Shown piece after piece: positions 19,687 to 29,044 of a stretch of 64,000 nt of DNA. A program made the translations under genes and the position numbers. Source of the stretch: Persephonella hydrogeniphila (GTDB lineage Bacteria > Aquificota > Aquificia > Aquificales > Hydrogenothermaceae). The first letter of the stretch is position 1. Each line of letters begins with the position of its first letter. The notes beneath the pieces are model-generated. The model was not told the DNA's origin. It was given only the letters and a program-made list of their open reading frames with translations, and did not search any database. The DNA is taken from assembly GCF_900215515.1 (NCBI RefSeq), contig NZ_OBEI01000007.1, positions 36,748 to 100,747 on the forward strand, given 5' to 3'.

Positions 19687-19913
19687 AAAAATTAGGATTT
19701 GCTCTTGCTGTACTGGGAATTTTTTACCTGTCATACGGTGGAGAGAAGGTAAACCTGAACACAATAAAAGACAAAAAGATGATCAAATGCCTCTCAAAAT
19801 ATATAAAAGAACACCGTACCCATGTAACGATGATTATTAACAAAAATGGAGAAAGAGAACTCCACATACCTGAGGAGTATGTAGAGTACTGCAAAAAGAA
19901 GACAAAAAATTAA
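19683..19913 (+). CDS. Small secreted protein, unknown function
   Basis: The 76-residue product has an N-terminal signal peptide (MKKLGFALAVLGIFYLSYGG), leaving a mature chain of about 56 residues with two cysteines (about residues 37 and 71) that could form a disulfide. It overlaps the STAS gene by ATGA, so it belongs to the same transcription unit. No family is recognised. Its stop overlaps that of the convergent amidohydrolase gene (TTAA at 19910-19913). Confidence 0.7.
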   Translation: MKKLGFALAVLGIFYLSYGGEKVNLNTIKDKKMIKCLSKYIKEHRTHVTMIINKNGERELHIPEEYVEYCKKKTKN

Positions 19914-21124
19914 CTATGCTCCTCAACCCATTTGTAAGCGAGATAAGATAATACCGATGCACCAATAGGAAGTACATCCTCATCAATATCAAAAACAGGA
20001 CTGTGGAGAGGAGCTGTTATACCCTTTTCTTCGTTTCTTATCCCGAGCCTTATAAATGTACCGGGAACCTTCATAAGATACTCAGAAAAATCTTCTCCTC
20101 CCATGGTAGGATTTTCGAGCTCTACAACATTTTCTTCTCCCAATAAATCTTTCATCATTCCAAGGGCGAATTTTGTAGTTTTTTCATCATTTATGACAGG
20201 AGGAGTTCCCGGCTTATAATCAAATTTATAAGCAGCACCATAAGAAAGAGTAACTCCCCATATAGCATTCTCTATCCATTTAGGTATCTGGTCTCTCAAT
20301 TCCAGACTCAAAGTTCGCACTGTCCCTCCCATTTCAACCTCATCTGGGATGATATTCTCAGCATATCCACCTTTTATTTTTCCTACAGTAACAACTGCAG
20401 GATGAAGAGGATCTACTTTTCTACTTACTATATGATGAATTGTGTTAATAACCTGAGCAGCTACTAAAACCGAATCAACCCCCTGATGGGGTCTTGATGC
20501 ATGGGAACCTTTTCCCTTTATCTTTATATGAAAGATATCTGAAGAAGCCATAAAATGACCTATCTTTGTTCCAACTTTTCCTGCAGGCAGTTCCGGAAAA
20601 ACATGAAGCCCAAAAATTGCCGAAACATCAGGGTTTTCCAGCACTCCTTCCTCTACAAGTTTTCTTGCCCCTCCACAGTCATGTCTTTCCTCACAGGGCT
20701 GGAATATAAGTTTTACATTTCCCTGAAGATGTTCTTTTAGAAAACACAGTATTTTTGCCGCACCAAGAAGCATAGTTGTATGGGCATCATGACCGCAGGA
20801 ATGCATTACATGTGGAATCTTTGAAGCATAAGGTTTACCTGATTTTTCCTCCATCGGAAGTGCATCCATATCAGCCCTTAAAGCTGCTGTTATATCGTGT
20901 TTTCCCCTTATAATACCGACTACTGCTGTTGTTCCTCCGAATCCTTCTATAATATCATCCACCCCAAATTCCTTCAGTTTTTCTGCAACAAATTTTGCCG
21001 TTTTGTTTTCCTGACCTGAGAGTTCAGGGTACATATGTATATGTCTTCTCCACTGGATAAGACTGTCTTTTATAGAACTGGAAATTTTTTTAATCTCTTC
21101 TTTTACATTTATATGTGTTGTCAT
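19910..21124 (-). CDS. M20-family amidohydrolase (N-acyl-amino-acid/hippurate hydrolase type)
   Basis: This metal-dependent amidohydrolase probably removes N-acyl groups from amino acids. The 404 residues show MHSCGHDAHTTMLLGAA (metal-binding His and Asp), FQPCEER (catalytic Glu pair), GLHVFPELPAGKVG and the C-terminal TMGGEDFSEYL ligand region, with a central dimerisation domain. Length is typical (about 390-400). Exact substrate is unknown; members range from aminoacylase to N-acetyldiaminopimelate deacetylase. The dapD gene at 53.6 kb indicates the succinylase branch of lysine synthesis, so that last role is less likely here. Confidence 0.88.
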   Translation of the reverse strand: MTTHINVKEEIKKISSSIKDSLIQWRRHIHMYPELSGQENKTAKFVAEKLKEFGVDDIIEGFGGTTAVVGIIRGKHDITAALRADMDALPMEEKSGKPYASKIPHVMHSCGHDAHTTMLLGAAKILCFLKEHLQGNVKLIFQPCEERHDCGGARKLVEEGVLENPDVSAIFGLHVFPELPAGKVGTKIGHFMASSDIFHIKIKGKGSHASRPHQGVDSVLVAAQVINTIHHIVSRKVDPLHPAVVTVGKIKGGYAENIIPDEVEMGGTVRTLSLELRDQIPKWIENAIWGVTLSYGAAYKFDYKPGTPPVINDEKTTKFALGMMKDLLGEENVVELENPTMGGEDFSEYLMKVPGTFIRLGIRNEEKGITAPLHSPVFDIDEDVLPIGASVLSYLAYKWVEEHS

Positions 21125-21153
21125 CTTCTACACCTCTTTTTGTTTTCTTATAG

Positions 21154-22152
21154 TTAAATAATAAGCTTATTTACAGCATCTAAAACCATATCCGGTGTTA
21201 TTTTCTCCATACACTCGAAAGTTCCCGTCGGACATTTTTTGTGTCCGTGAAGTCCACAGGGTCTACATTTTATATTATCCAACTCAACGACGACACCATT
21301 TCGGTACGGATAGAAACCAAAATCTTTTACAGTAGGTCCATATATATCAACTACAGGAGTGTTGAAAGCAACAGCCATATGAACAGGTGCCGAATCGTTC
21401 GATATTAGCAGTCTGGCACTTTTAATTATAGAAAAACTTTCTCTGAGGGTTGTTTTTCCTACAAGGTTTATTACCTTTGATGTTTTTATATTTTTGATAA
21501 TACTTTCTGTGTAAGGTATATCCTCTTTACTTCCTATCAGGACTACACTTTCTCCTTTTTCAGAAAGAATGTCTATAAGACGGGAAAATCCTTTTACAGT
21601 CCATCTTTTTGTTTCCCATTTTGAACCGGGGGCTACAAGAATGTATTTTTTCTCTTTGAGGAAAAATTTTTCGAATGATCTTTCTTCGTCTTCTGATAGA
21701 AATATTTCAGGATACCTGTGCAACTTTTTTTCTGAGTAATCGGGAAAAACTGATAAAAGGGACAGATTTCTGTCTATCTCATGTGTTCCGTCAAATCTGT
21801 GGGGAACTGTTTTTGTATACAGGAAAGAAAATCCTGCTTTATCAAATCCTACTCTAAAGGGAATTTTAGATAAAAAAAGAGAATAAGAAGCTCTGTGGGA
21901 TCTGTGGGGAGATATGGCTATATCAAAACCTTCTTTTCTCAACTCTTTAATAATCTGGATATTTGAGGTGTTTTTTTTATCGTACAGGATAATTTTATCA
22001 ACATAGGGATTGTTTTTCAGTACTTCTTTTCCAAATGGTTTTGTTATTACGTATAGCTTACTTTTAGGAAATATATTTTTAATTGAGTGTAAAAGGGGAG
22101 TTGTAAGTATCAAATCCCCTAAAAATGCTGTCTGCCATACAACAATTTTCAT
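21154..22152 (-). CDS. Glycosyltransferase family 9 (ADP-heptose:LPS heptosyltransferase, WaaF-like)
   Basis: GT9 enzymes add heptose to the inner core of lipopolysaccharide at the inner membrane. The 332 residues begin with the GT-B pattern MKIVVWQTAFLGDLILTTPL and contain the nucleotide-sugar motif APGSKWETKRW and the late motif ISNDSAPVHMAVAFNTPVV. A CRPCG segment with further cysteines near the C-terminus (CPTGTFEC) resembles heptosyltransferase II proteins. It follows accA directly. It supports an LPS-bearing, Gram-negative envelope. Confidence 0.87.
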   Translation of the reverse strand: MKIVVWQTAFLGDLILTTPLLHSIKNIFPKSKLYVITKPFGKEVLKNNPYVDKIILYDKKNTSNIQIIKELRKEGFDIAISPHRSHRASYSLFLSKIPFRVGFDKAGFSFLYTKTVPHRFDGTHEIDRNLSLLSVFPDYSEKKLHRYPEIFLSEDEERSFEKFFLKEKKYILVAPGSKWETKRWTVKGFSRLIDILSEKGESVVLIGSKEDIPYTESIIKNIKTSKVINLVGKTTLRESFSIIKSARLLISNDSAPVHMAVAFNTPVVDIYGPTVKDFGFYPYRNGVVVELDNIKCRPCGLHGHKKCPTGTFECMEKITPDMVLDAVNKLII

Positions 22153-23097
22153 CTATTTTTCTGTAAACCTCCCCATTGAGTAAAATTTAGCCTGTCTTTT
22201 ACTGACAAGCTCATCAGGAGGAAGATTTATTATCTCTTTCAGGCTGTTTCTAATCGCCCTTTTTAAAAGTCTGTACATCTTTTTCGGTTGGAGATGAGCT
22301 CCTCCAAGGGGCTCAGGAACAACGCAATCTATTATTCCTAACTCTTTCAGATCTTTGGCAGTTATTTTCAGACTTTCTGCTGCTTCTGGAGCTTTTTCCT
22401 GAGACTTAAAAAGTATAGCTGCACATCCTTCTGGAGATATAACAGAGTATATAGAGTTTTCAAGCATCAAAATCCTATCACCTACTCCAAGTGCAAGGGC
22501 TCCTCCACTTCCACCTTCCCCTATAACTGTACACACTATCGGTGTTTTTAAACCTCCCATTGTCATTATACTTTCTGCTATAGCCTGAGACTGTCCCCTT
22601 TCTTCTGCACCTATTCCGGGATATGCACCTGGCGTATCGATAAAAGTAATCACCGGTCTGTTGAATTTTTCGGCTAATTTCATAACTCTTATGGCTTTTC
22701 TGTATCCTTCTGGATGAGGCATTCCAAAATTTCTCTCTATCTTCTCTTTTGTATCTTTACCCTTTTCATGGCCTATAACAGCTACAGGTATTCCTTCAAA
22801 AAATGCAAAACCTGCTATTATAGCTTTATCATCACCAAATCTTCTATCTCCATGAAGTTCAATAAAATCTGTAAATATATTCTGTATATAATCGCTTGTG
22901 TGGGGTCTTTTGGGGTGTCTTGCCAGCTGAACACGCTCCCATGCAGACAGATTCTGCATCTTTTCTCTTGCCAGACTACGAAATTTCTTTCTACTCTCAA
23001 TAAGTTCTTTTATTTTCTCCTTTTTACCCTCTTTTATCTCTTTTCTCAAAAGCTCTATCTTTTCAGACAAAGACTGTATATCTTTGCTTAACTCCAT
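22153..23097 (-). CDS. accA: Acetyl-CoA carboxylase carboxyltransferase subunit alpha
   Basis: AccA forms the carboxyltransferase with AccD, producing malonyl-CoA for fatty acids. The 314 residues contain [42 protein letters not shown] and [12 protein letters not shown], the standard oxyanion-hole and CoA-binding loops. A longer reading from TTG 23115 is possible, but ATG 23097 sits behind a good SD (GAAGGGG) and gives the usual N-terminus. accD is not in the window. Confidence 0.95.
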   Translation of the reverse strand: MELSKDIQSLSEKIELLRKEIKEGKKEKIKELIESRKKFRSLAREKMQNLSAWERVQLARHPKRPHTSDYIQNIFTDFIELHGDRRFGDDKAIIAGFAFFEGIPVAVIGHEKGKDTKEKIERNFGMPHPEGYRKAIRVMKLAEKFNRPVITFIDTPGAYPGIGAEERGQSQAIAESIMTMGGLKTPIVCTVIGEGGSGGALALGVGDRILMLENSIYSVISPEGCAAILFKSQEKAPEAAESLKITAKDLKELGIIDCVVPEPLGGAHLQPKKMYRLLKRAIRNSLKEIINLPPDELVSKRQAKFYSMGRFTEK

Positions 23098-23107
23098 CTT
23101 TACCCCT

Positions 23108-24109
23108 TCAGACAAATTCTTTTACTGCAAGATACAGATAAATAATATAAAAAACTCCTCCTATTGTAAGTCCAAAAGGAATGAGTTTTTTCTCTACATA
23201 AGATAGAGTAAGTGCTAAAAAAGCAGCTATAATTGCAAATATACCTGATATTAGAGCAAGACCTGTTATATCCCATTCAGTAAAAACTATACCAAAACCG
23301 ACAGGTATTGTACTCTGGAAAACCATCGCCCCGCTAACATTTCCTACAGCAAGGGAGTCCTTTCCTCTGAATATCCAGAATACACTGTTTACCTTTTCAG
23401 GAAGTTCAGTGGCAATAGGAGCAACTATTAGAGAAAATAGTAATGCTGGAAATCCAAAATGCAAACTTATCTTTTCTATACCGCTGACAAACATATGTGC
23501 TCCAGATATCATAACAATAAGAGCTACAACAACCTGTAAAATAATAATAAGTATGTTAGGGTGAGGATTTTTCGGAGAGAAGTAAAGTTTTTCCACAGCT
23601 TCCATCTCGTTACTTTCACCTTTCAGCGTTAGCGTTACATACATAAAGTATAGAAGTATAAGAAAAATAGCTGTAAAAATCCTGAGTATTTCATTCTCAA
23701 AGGGTACTATAAAGAGAGCTACAGAGTAAGCAAAGAGAAAAAACACTATATCCCTTCTAAATCCTACAGTTTCTATATTCAGAGCAAGTTCCCTTTTCTT
23801 AAGAAGAAAATGTCCCATAAGAACAGTCAGACCAATCAAAGGAAATGCAAGTGTTGCCAGCATAAAAGGAGCTCCCAAAATAGCTCCCACTCCAATCTCA
23901 TGCCCTTTTCCCTCTGCAAAGAAAAAAATTGCTATTATAGGGAGTATAGTTTCTGGAAGTGCTGTTCCTACAGCAGCAAGAACACTACCTGTAAAATTTG
24001 TCGACAGATTAAGCCTGTGACCTAAAGCTTCCACTCCGTTTGTAAAAATCTCGGCAGAAATAAGGATGAATACAAGGCCGAGAACAAAAAGGAGTATATC
24101 AAATACCAT
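23108..24109 (-). CDS. Ca2+/cation antiporter family protein (NCX/CaCA type)
   Basis: The 333-residue membrane protein has about ten hydrophobic segments in two inverted halves, each with an alpha-repeat: [14 protein letters not shown] (about residues 45-60) and [14 protein letters not shown] (about 220-235). The acidic residue after proline binds the exchanged cation in this family. It probably exports calcium or another cation in exchange for Na+ or H+. It lies between accA and rpsA, starting directly after the rpsA stop. The cation cannot be told from sequence. Confidence 0.85.
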   Translation of the reverse strand: MVFDILLFVLGLVFILISAEIFTNGVEALGHRLNLSTNFTGSVLAAVGTALPETILPIIAIFFFAEGKGHEIGVGAILGAPFMLATLAFPLIGLTVLMGHFLLKKRELALNIETVGFRRDIVFFLFAYSVALFIVPFENEILRIFTAIFLILLYFMYVTLTLKGESNEMEAVEKLYFSPKNPHPNILIIILQVVVALIVMISGAHMFVSGIEKISLHFGFPALLFSLIVAPIATELPEKVNSVFWIFRGKDSLAVGNVSGAMVFQSTIPVGFGIVFTEWDITGLALISGIFAIIAAFLALTLSYVEKKLIPFGLTIGGVFYIIYLYLAVKEFV

Positions 24110-25765
24110 CTACTTTTCGAACTCCTTAAGTTTTTCTTTCAGAATTTCTCCTAATGTTCCGAGGGATTCACCTTTTGGCTTTACTTTTTCCAGTACATCC
24201 CTTAACTCATTTTTCTCTCTTTCTTTTTCCAGAGCCTTTATACTCAGGATTATATCTTTTCCTTTTATTTTTATGATTTTAGCTGTTATCTCCTGACCGA
24301 GTGAAAGTTTATCACTTGGTATTTCTATCTTTTCTTTAGTTATCTGGTTTACAGGGATAAAACCTTCCACTTCATCGGCAAGCTCAACAAAAGCCCCTCT
24401 GTCTATAAGTTTTATAACTTTTCCTTTAACGGTATCTCCTTCTTTATGTGTTGAGAGGAATGTTTCCCATGGATTATCTTTAAACTGTTTCAGTCCCAGT
24501 TTTATTCTGTTTCCCTCTCTACCTAAAACTTTAAACTGTTTTACAGAACGTCCCTTCAAGACGTTTGAGATATTCCTTACTTTTGGATTCCATGTTGCAT
24601 CTTTTAGATAAAGAACTCCCTCAATGTCATTTCCTAAATCAATAACTGCCATCTTGGTTTTTATTTCTTTTATTTTTCCCTCAACAACTGAACCTTCTGG
24701 GTTTTCTTCTAAGAATTTGTCTACAGGATGGGGTGTCGTAGCTTTAATACTCAGTTTCATTCTTCTTTTATCTCTATCTAACTCTATTATCTTTGCGGTT
24801 ACTTTCTGTCCCGGTTTAAATCTCTTTTTATACTCTAAGGGTCTTAAATGGTCTGTCTCCATCTTGTATATAAAACCTTCAAGCCCATCTACTCTGACAA
24901 TAATTCCATAATCATTTATTTCTTTAACTACAGCATCAACAGTATCTCCAACTTCTTTATTAAACTCTTTCCATATATCTGGCTCTAAATCCCTTTTTGA
25001 AAAAACTATCTTTTTATTTTCTCTATCAAGATTTTTTACTGCTACTTCTATCTCATCCCCAACAGTCAACTCATCTTTTATTTTCCTGCTCTTATCCCAC
25101 GAGTACAAACTCTGGGGAAGGAATCCAAAAACTGTATTTTCAAGGGATAAAACAGCTCCATTATCAAGTATTTTTACAACTTTTCCTTTTACAGTCTTTC
25201 CTTCCTCAAGGAGAGAAAATATCTCCTCTTTTTTCTTTTCTTCTTCTTCTTTCAGTATATCCTTTCTTGAAACAACTATATTAGGATACTTACCTTTCTT
25301 CTCAAACCTTATAACATAAACATCAAACTCAGCAGGGGGAAACTCCTCTCCTTTTTTTAATCCTGATTCTGAGTATGGAAGGTACGCTTTGATCTCACCG
25401 AGGCTTACGAGAAATCCTTTGTTTGCTTTTTTAATTAGTTTTGCCTTTAACTTTTCTTTATTTTTAAAAGCTTCTTCAATTTTTTCCATATTTTGTTGGT
25501 AGACTATCGGTTTTCTTGATATAAGGTCATACCCTTCTTTATTTTTCTTTCCGAGATAAACAGCCTCAATCTCGTCCCCTTCCTTTAAACCTTCTATCTC
25601 CTTTGCATCTATAGCCACCTCTGTTTTCTGTCCTACATCTACAAAGGCCGTATCTCCCTGAATTTTTACTATTTTTCCTTTTACTTTTTCTCCTTTGTGA
25701 TAAAAATGTATATTTGCTGATTCCTCCTGTAAAAGTCTCTCAAATTCAGACTGGTAATTTTCCAT
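24110..25765 (-). CDS. rpsA: 30S ribosomal protein S1 (six S1 domains)
   Basis: The 551 residues contain six consecutive OB-fold S1 domains starting near residues 20, 105, 195, 275, 360 and 450; typical cores are KGKVVKILDNGAVLSLE, VKEINDYGIIVRVDGLEGFI and KGKVIKLIDRGAFVELADEV. Domain number and length match E. coli S1 (557), which helps mRNA bind the 30S subunit. Domains 1 and 2 are more divergent, as expected for ribosome-binding modules. SD GAGGT precedes ATG 25765. S1 would help translate the SD-poor genes noted in this window. Confidence 0.92.
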   Translation of the reverse strand: MENYQSEFERLLQEESANIHFYHKGEKVKGKIVKIQGDTAFVDVGQKTEVAIDAKEIEGLKEGDEIEAVYLGKKNKEGYDLISRKPIVYQQNMEKIEEAFKNKEKLKAKLIKKANKGFLVSLGEIKAYLPYSESGLKKGEEFPPAEFDVYVIRFEKKGKYPNIVVSRKDILKEEEEKKKEEIFSLLEEGKTVKGKVVKILDNGAVLSLENTVFGFLPQSLYSWDKSRKIKDELTVGDEIEVAVKNLDRENKKIVFSKRDLEPDIWKEFNKEVGDTVDAVVKEINDYGIIVRVDGLEGFIYKMETDHLRPLEYKKRFKPGQKVTAKIIELDRDKRRMKLSIKATTPHPVDKFLEENPEGSVVEGKIKEIKTKMAVIDLGNDIEGVLYLKDATWNPKVRNISNVLKGRSVKQFKVLGREGNRIKLGLKQFKDNPWETFLSTHKEGDTVKGKVIKLIDRGAFVELADEVEGFIPVNQITKEKIEIPSDKLSLGQEITAKIIKIKGKDIILSIKALEKEREKNELRDVLEKVKPKGESLGTLGEILKEKLKEFEK

Positions 25766-25849
25766 AATATGACCTCAGTTTATAATGTTTGCTTAAACAG
25801 ACATTTTAGCATTTTTTCAGATATTTGTCTTGCTCTGATATCCTTATAT

Positions 25850-26899
25850 TTAAAAGGTTATCTCTGCTGTAAACTCACCTTTCCTATACGTTATATTTAA
25901 ATCCCACCCCATCTCAGAACACAGCTTTTTCACTATTGTAAGACCTATTCCAACTCCCCTATCAGATTCCCTGTAATATCTGTCAAACAGTCTGTTTATA
26001 TTTTTTATTTCTGGTGAAGAGTTTTTTATTACCAGTTTATCGTTTATCTCTATGTAAACATATCCATTCTTTATATTATGTTTGAAGGCATTAGAAAGCA
26101 AGTTCAGTATAATTCTCTCGGCGACAGTCCTATCGGCTTTTACTATTTTGTCTTTTAGCTTTGTGTTAACCTTTATGTCTGGATGTATTTTTTTCAAAAA
26201 GTTTATTTCAGACTGAACTATATTTTTCAAATTAACATCTTGAAGGTTTTTTTCTGTCTCTTTGAGCAGATATCTCAGGTTATTGTATATACTGGAAAGC
26301 TGTTTTATCGCCAGTACTATGCTTTTTACATCTTCATCATCTTTATATTTCATACTAAGGATCTTTCCATTTATAAGTATCGTTGTTACAGGAGTGTTTA
26401 TATCATGAATTATATCTTTTATAGCCTCATCAAGAAGACGGTATGCTTTTCTTAAAGGAGAAAGGGAATATATGGAAAATCCAAATGAAAAAATTAAAGT
26501 AAAAAACACCGACAGGAGATAAAAATAAAAAGCAGGCTTCAGTGAACTGTAAAAGTCTGACAGGAACTTTTGCTTTGGATACTGTATTCTTAAAAACTCA
26601 TCTTTCACAAAAGGTATTGGGACATCTATATAGTAATATTTCCCATCTTCTAAAAGCTCATAAACTCTGCTTTTTTTCCCAGAAACAAGCTCTGTTTCAA
26701 ACTTTTTTCCCTTTAAAGATAAAGAGTAATTTTTCATCTCAAGGAAAAGTGAGTATAACTTTTCCTGTTTTAGATTTTGGGCGTAAAACAGAAAAACTAC
26801 AGATATAAGTAAGAATATAGAAAGAAAAAAAAGCAGAAAACTTTTTATAAAAGACTCTTTTTCATATCTATTTCTCCACAGGCTATTTAAAATCCTCAT
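25850..26899 (-). CDS. Sensor histidine kinase
   Basis: The 349-residue membrane kinase has TM1 (about 20-45), a short periplasmic sensor of about 80 residues, TM2 (about 125-150), a dimerisation helix with the phospho-acceptor histidine in IIHDINTPVTT (about residue 165), the N-box NLLSNAFKHN and the G-box GVGIGLTIVKKL. It overlaps the response-regulator gene by 4 bases and is the last gene of a four-gene run with a TSP3 barrel and a Met/His-rich secreted protein, which suggests a metal or envelope signal (inference). Confidence 0.93.
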   Translation of the reverse strand: MRILNSLWRNRYEKESFIKSFLLFFLSIFLLISVVFLFYAQNLKQEKLYSLFLEMKNYSLSLKGKKFETELVSGKKSRVYELLEDGKYYYIDVPIPFVKDEFLRIQYPKQKFLSDFYSSLKPAFYFYLLSVFFTLIFSFGFSIYSLSPLRKAYRLLDEAIKDIIHDINTPVTTILINGKILSMKYKDDEDVKSIVLAIKQLSSIYNNLRYLLKETEKNLQDVNLKNIVQSEINFLKKIHPDIKVNTKLKDKIVKADRTVAERIILNLLSNAFKHNIKNGYVYIEINDKLVIKNSSPEIKNINRLFDRYYRESDRGVGIGLTIVKKLCSEMGWDLNITYRKGEFTAEITF

Positions 26900-27537
26900 T
26901 CTAATGTGTAACCTAATCCCCTTACAGACTTTATTTCAAGTCCTGTTTTCTTTTTTATTTTGGATATAGTCACTCTTAAAGCAAGATCAGAAGGGTGCTC
27001 CATAATCTCAAAAAATCGTTCTTTAGGAACAATTTTCCCTCTGTTTTTTACCAGTTTTTCTAAAAACTTTATCTGGAGCGGAGAAAGATCAACAGGTTTT
27101 TCATCCTTATAAACACGTCCTCCTGAAATTCTGATATCTCCGTAAGACAGCTCTTCTTCTGGAGTCTGTCTTTTACTTTCCAGTCTAACTTTTACCCTTA
27201 CCAGTAGCTCTTCAGGATCAAAAGGTTTTTTTATGTAATCTTCTGCCCCTGCATTGAACCCTTTGACAACAGTTTTTCCGTCCCTCAATGCACTTATAAA
27301 TATAGTAGGAGTATCATCCTCTGCAAATCTAAGATCTTCAAGCAGTTGTATCCCGTTACCATCTTTCAGATTTATATCAAATATATACAGGTCGTACTTA
27401 TGATTGAATGTCTTATCTCCAGCTTCAGAATAACTCTTTGCTATATCTACATCATAACCATTTAGCTTTAGATACTTTGCAAGACTCTCAGCAAGCAGAT
27501 TATCATCCTCTACAAGAAGTATTTTTGCTCTGCCCAT
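26896..27537 (-). CDS. OmpR/PhoB-family response regulator
   Basis: The 213 residues comprise a receiver domain with acidic pocket (LLVEDD), phospho-acceptor Asp in FDINLKDGNG (about residue 54) and conserved Lys in IKKPFDPEEL, followed by a winged-helix DNA-binding domain ending VTISKIKKKTGLEIKSVRGLGYTL. OmpR-type regulators bind direct repeats with 10-11-base period; such a repeat (GTTACC, period 11) lies upstream of the first gene of this unit at 29020-29036. It is encoded 1 base after the barrel-protein stop and overlaps the kinase gene. Confidence 0.94.
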   Translation of the reverse strand: MGRAKILLVEDDNLLAESLAKYLKLNGYDVDIAKSYSEAGDKTFNHKYDLYIFDINLKDGNGIQLLEDLRFAEDDTPTIFISALRDGKTVVKGFNAGAEDYIKKPFDPEELLVRVKVRLESKRQTPEEELSYGDIRISGGRVYKDEKPVDLSPLQIKFLEKLVKNRGKIVPKERFFEIMEHPSDLALRVTISKIKKKTGLEIKSVRGLGYTLE

Positions 27538-27538
27538 C

Positions 27539-28324
27539 CTAAAACCTTATTCCAAGTTTTGCATATACAGAATGATCCGTTGCCCTCTCATTAATACCGT
27601 AACTATAGCTGAAAGTACTGTAATACTTTTTAGAGAAATTGTATATGCCAAAATATGTAAGATAGTATCTCATTTTACCGGAAACAGCTGAAGAAAGAGC
27701 ATCAAGTGATAAACTGCTGTAGAACTTTTTTGAAAACTGGTAACCTGCCCCTAAAGATACAGAATGTACATCTTTTAGCCCGCTTTTCCCTTTAATTGTA
27801 TATCCATAATACACAAAATAATCATCTTTTCCTCTGATATAATCAAGAGTCAATGAAGGTGTAAAATCAAAGTTGTCATCACTTAATCTTCCCTGTCCTG
27901 TTGGAATTTTTACATTTAGACCTGCAGTTGTGTAAAGTTTACCAAAGAATTTAGAATAGCTGCCGTACAGGAAACTGTTTCCCAAACCTTCTTCATTTGC
28001 AAAGTCGTTCTGAAAGTAATAATAACTTGTCCATGACAGATACAGTCCCTTAAATGCATAGGCAAGAGAAACAGAAGAGTATGTTGAAGAGTAAGATTTA
28101 TCTTTAGAAAAACCCCCTCCTACTCTAAAATAAAAAGTTCCTTTAGGTCCTGAAACCCTTTCCTGTCCTACTTTTCCGAGGGGGCATCCATCAGGTCCTA
28201 CAAGCTGATTGAAAGGAGTATTAGGACATTTATCTACAGCGTCATCAACACCGTCAAGATCGCTATCTACAAACGCAAAAGATACACTGAATATGCTTAA
28301 AATACAGGCTATTATTTTCCTCAT
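27539..28324 (-). CDS. Outer-membrane beta-barrel protein with N-terminal TSP3 Ca-binding repeat
   Basis: The 261-residue protein has a signal peptide (MRKIIACILSIFSVSFA), one thrombospondin type-3-like Ca-binding segment DSDLDGVDDAVDKCPNTP with the paired cysteine in VGPDGCP, and then about 200 residues rich in alternating aromatic strands, ending in a typical barrel strand (SVYAKLGIRF). I chose ATG 28324 over an upstream in-frame start because AGGAGG lies 4-9 bases before it. It is likely an outer-membrane protein co-transcribed with the two-component system. Function is unknown. Confidence 0.8.
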   Translation of the reverse strand: MRKIIACILSIFSVSFAFVDSDLDGVDDAVDKCPNTPFNQLVGPDGCPLGKVGQERVSGPKGTFYFRVGGGFSKDKSYSSTYSSVSLAYAFKGLYLSWTSYYYFQNDFANEEGLGNSFLYGSYSKFFGKLYTTAGLNVKIPTGQGRLSDDNFDFTPSLTLDYIRGKDDYFVYYGYTIKGKSGLKDVHSVSLGAGYQFSKKFYSSLSLDALSSAVSGKMRYYLTYFGIYNFSKKYYSTFSYSYGINERATDHSVYAKLGIRF

Positions 28325-28349
28325 GACTCCTCCTTTATAATATAGTTTC

Positions 28350-28372
28350 AAAAAGGGCCCCGGGAACCCTTT
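28350..28372 (-). terminator. Intra-operon rho-independent terminator/attenuator
   Basis: On the minus strand AAAGGG pairs with CCCTTT around a 9-base GC-rich loop and is followed by a T-run (CCCTTTTTG). It lies between the Met/His-rich gene and the barrel-RR-HK genes and would make the first gene the most expressed. Confidence 0.65.
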
Positions 28373-28390
28373 AACAGAAGAATAATAGTT

Positions 28391-28969
28391 TTAGTGTTCC
28401 ATTTCCATATTCATTTCCATATTATGTTCAATCTCTGATTCTTCACCTGATTTCATATTTGTTCTCTCATTCATTTCCATATTTCTTTCTTCCATCTCAT
28501 GGCTTTTTTCCATCATTTTTTCCTGCATATCCTCCATATGCTCACCCATTTTATGTTCCATTTCATGCTCCATTTCATGTTCCATCATATGTTCTCTATC
28601 TTCATACTCATGCTCACCAGCATGTTCACGCTCATGCATAGACTCTTTTAACTCTTTCACAACTTCATGCATGTACTTCTCTCTTTCTTTTTCTTTGAGT
28701 TCCATCAGTTTTTCTTTCAGCTGGTTCATATAGATATATCTTTTTTCAGGAGGTGCTGTTTTCACCTTTTCTATGAGTAATTTAATCTCTACACTCACCT
28801 CTGTCCCGGAAGGAGTTTTAACATCAGTTTCAATCTGATGCTCTATCTGTGAATTCTGCTGGTCTGTCTGTACGCTGGTCTCTGTCTGTGCTCCTTGCTG
28901 ATCTGTTTGTGCATACACAGATATTCCTGTTGCTAAGACTGCCGATAGTAGAAGATTTAATTTCTTCAT
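28391..28969 (-). CDS. Secreted Met/His/Glu-rich protein, probable metal-binding sponge
   Basis: The 192-residue protein has a Sec signal peptide (MKKLNLLLSAVLATGISVYA), a Gln/Thr-rich spacer, a charged helical region (about 60-110), and a C-terminal half made almost entirely of Met, Glu and His with repeated MEH/HEM units (for example MEHEMEHEMEHKMGEHMEDM). Clusters of M-x(1,2)-H resemble periplasmic Cu+/Ag+-binding proteins such as SilE, by composition only. ATG 28969 is chosen because GGAGGT lies 8 bases upstream; the ATG at 28984 precedes that SD. A direct-repeat operator candidate lies at 29020-29036. Its metal and exact role are unproven. Confidence 0.8.
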   Translation of the reverse strand: MKKLNLLLSAVLATGISVYAQTDQQGAQTETSVQTDQQNSQIEHQIETDVKTPSGTEVSVEIKLLIEKVKTAPPEKRYIYMNQLKEKLMELKEKEREKYMHEVVKELKESMHEREHAGEHEYEDREHMMEHEMEHEMEHKMGEHMEDMQEKMMEKSHEMEERNMEMNERTNMKSGEESEIEHNMEMNMEMEH

Positions 28970-29019
28970 GGCTTTTACCTCCATTAATGATTTTCTGTGA
29001 TATATATTAGTGGAGGAAA

Positions 29020-29036
29020 GTTACCAGAATGTTACC
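29020..29036 (-). promoter_or_regulatory. OmpR-type direct-repeat operator upstream of the Met/His-rich gene
   Basis: GTTACC occurs twice with an 11-base period (29020-29025 and 29031-29036; GGTAAC on the coding minus strand). A TATATA -10-like element follows at 29001-29006, placing the repeats over the -35 region, the arrangement used by OmpR-family activators. The cognate regulator is probably the one encoded at 26896-27537 (inference). Confidence 0.45.
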
Positions 29037-29044
29037 GTGATTAA

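Noticed and set aside
25786..25799. Short inverted repeat TGTTT-AAGC-AAACA before rpsA
   Set aside because: Only 5 base pairs, AT-rich, and not placed like an operator or terminator; could be chance.
28407..28640. Tandem DNA repeats near 28.4-28.6 kb
   Set aside because: They are imperfect and encode the MEH/HEM units of the Met/His-rich protein, so they reflect protein composition.
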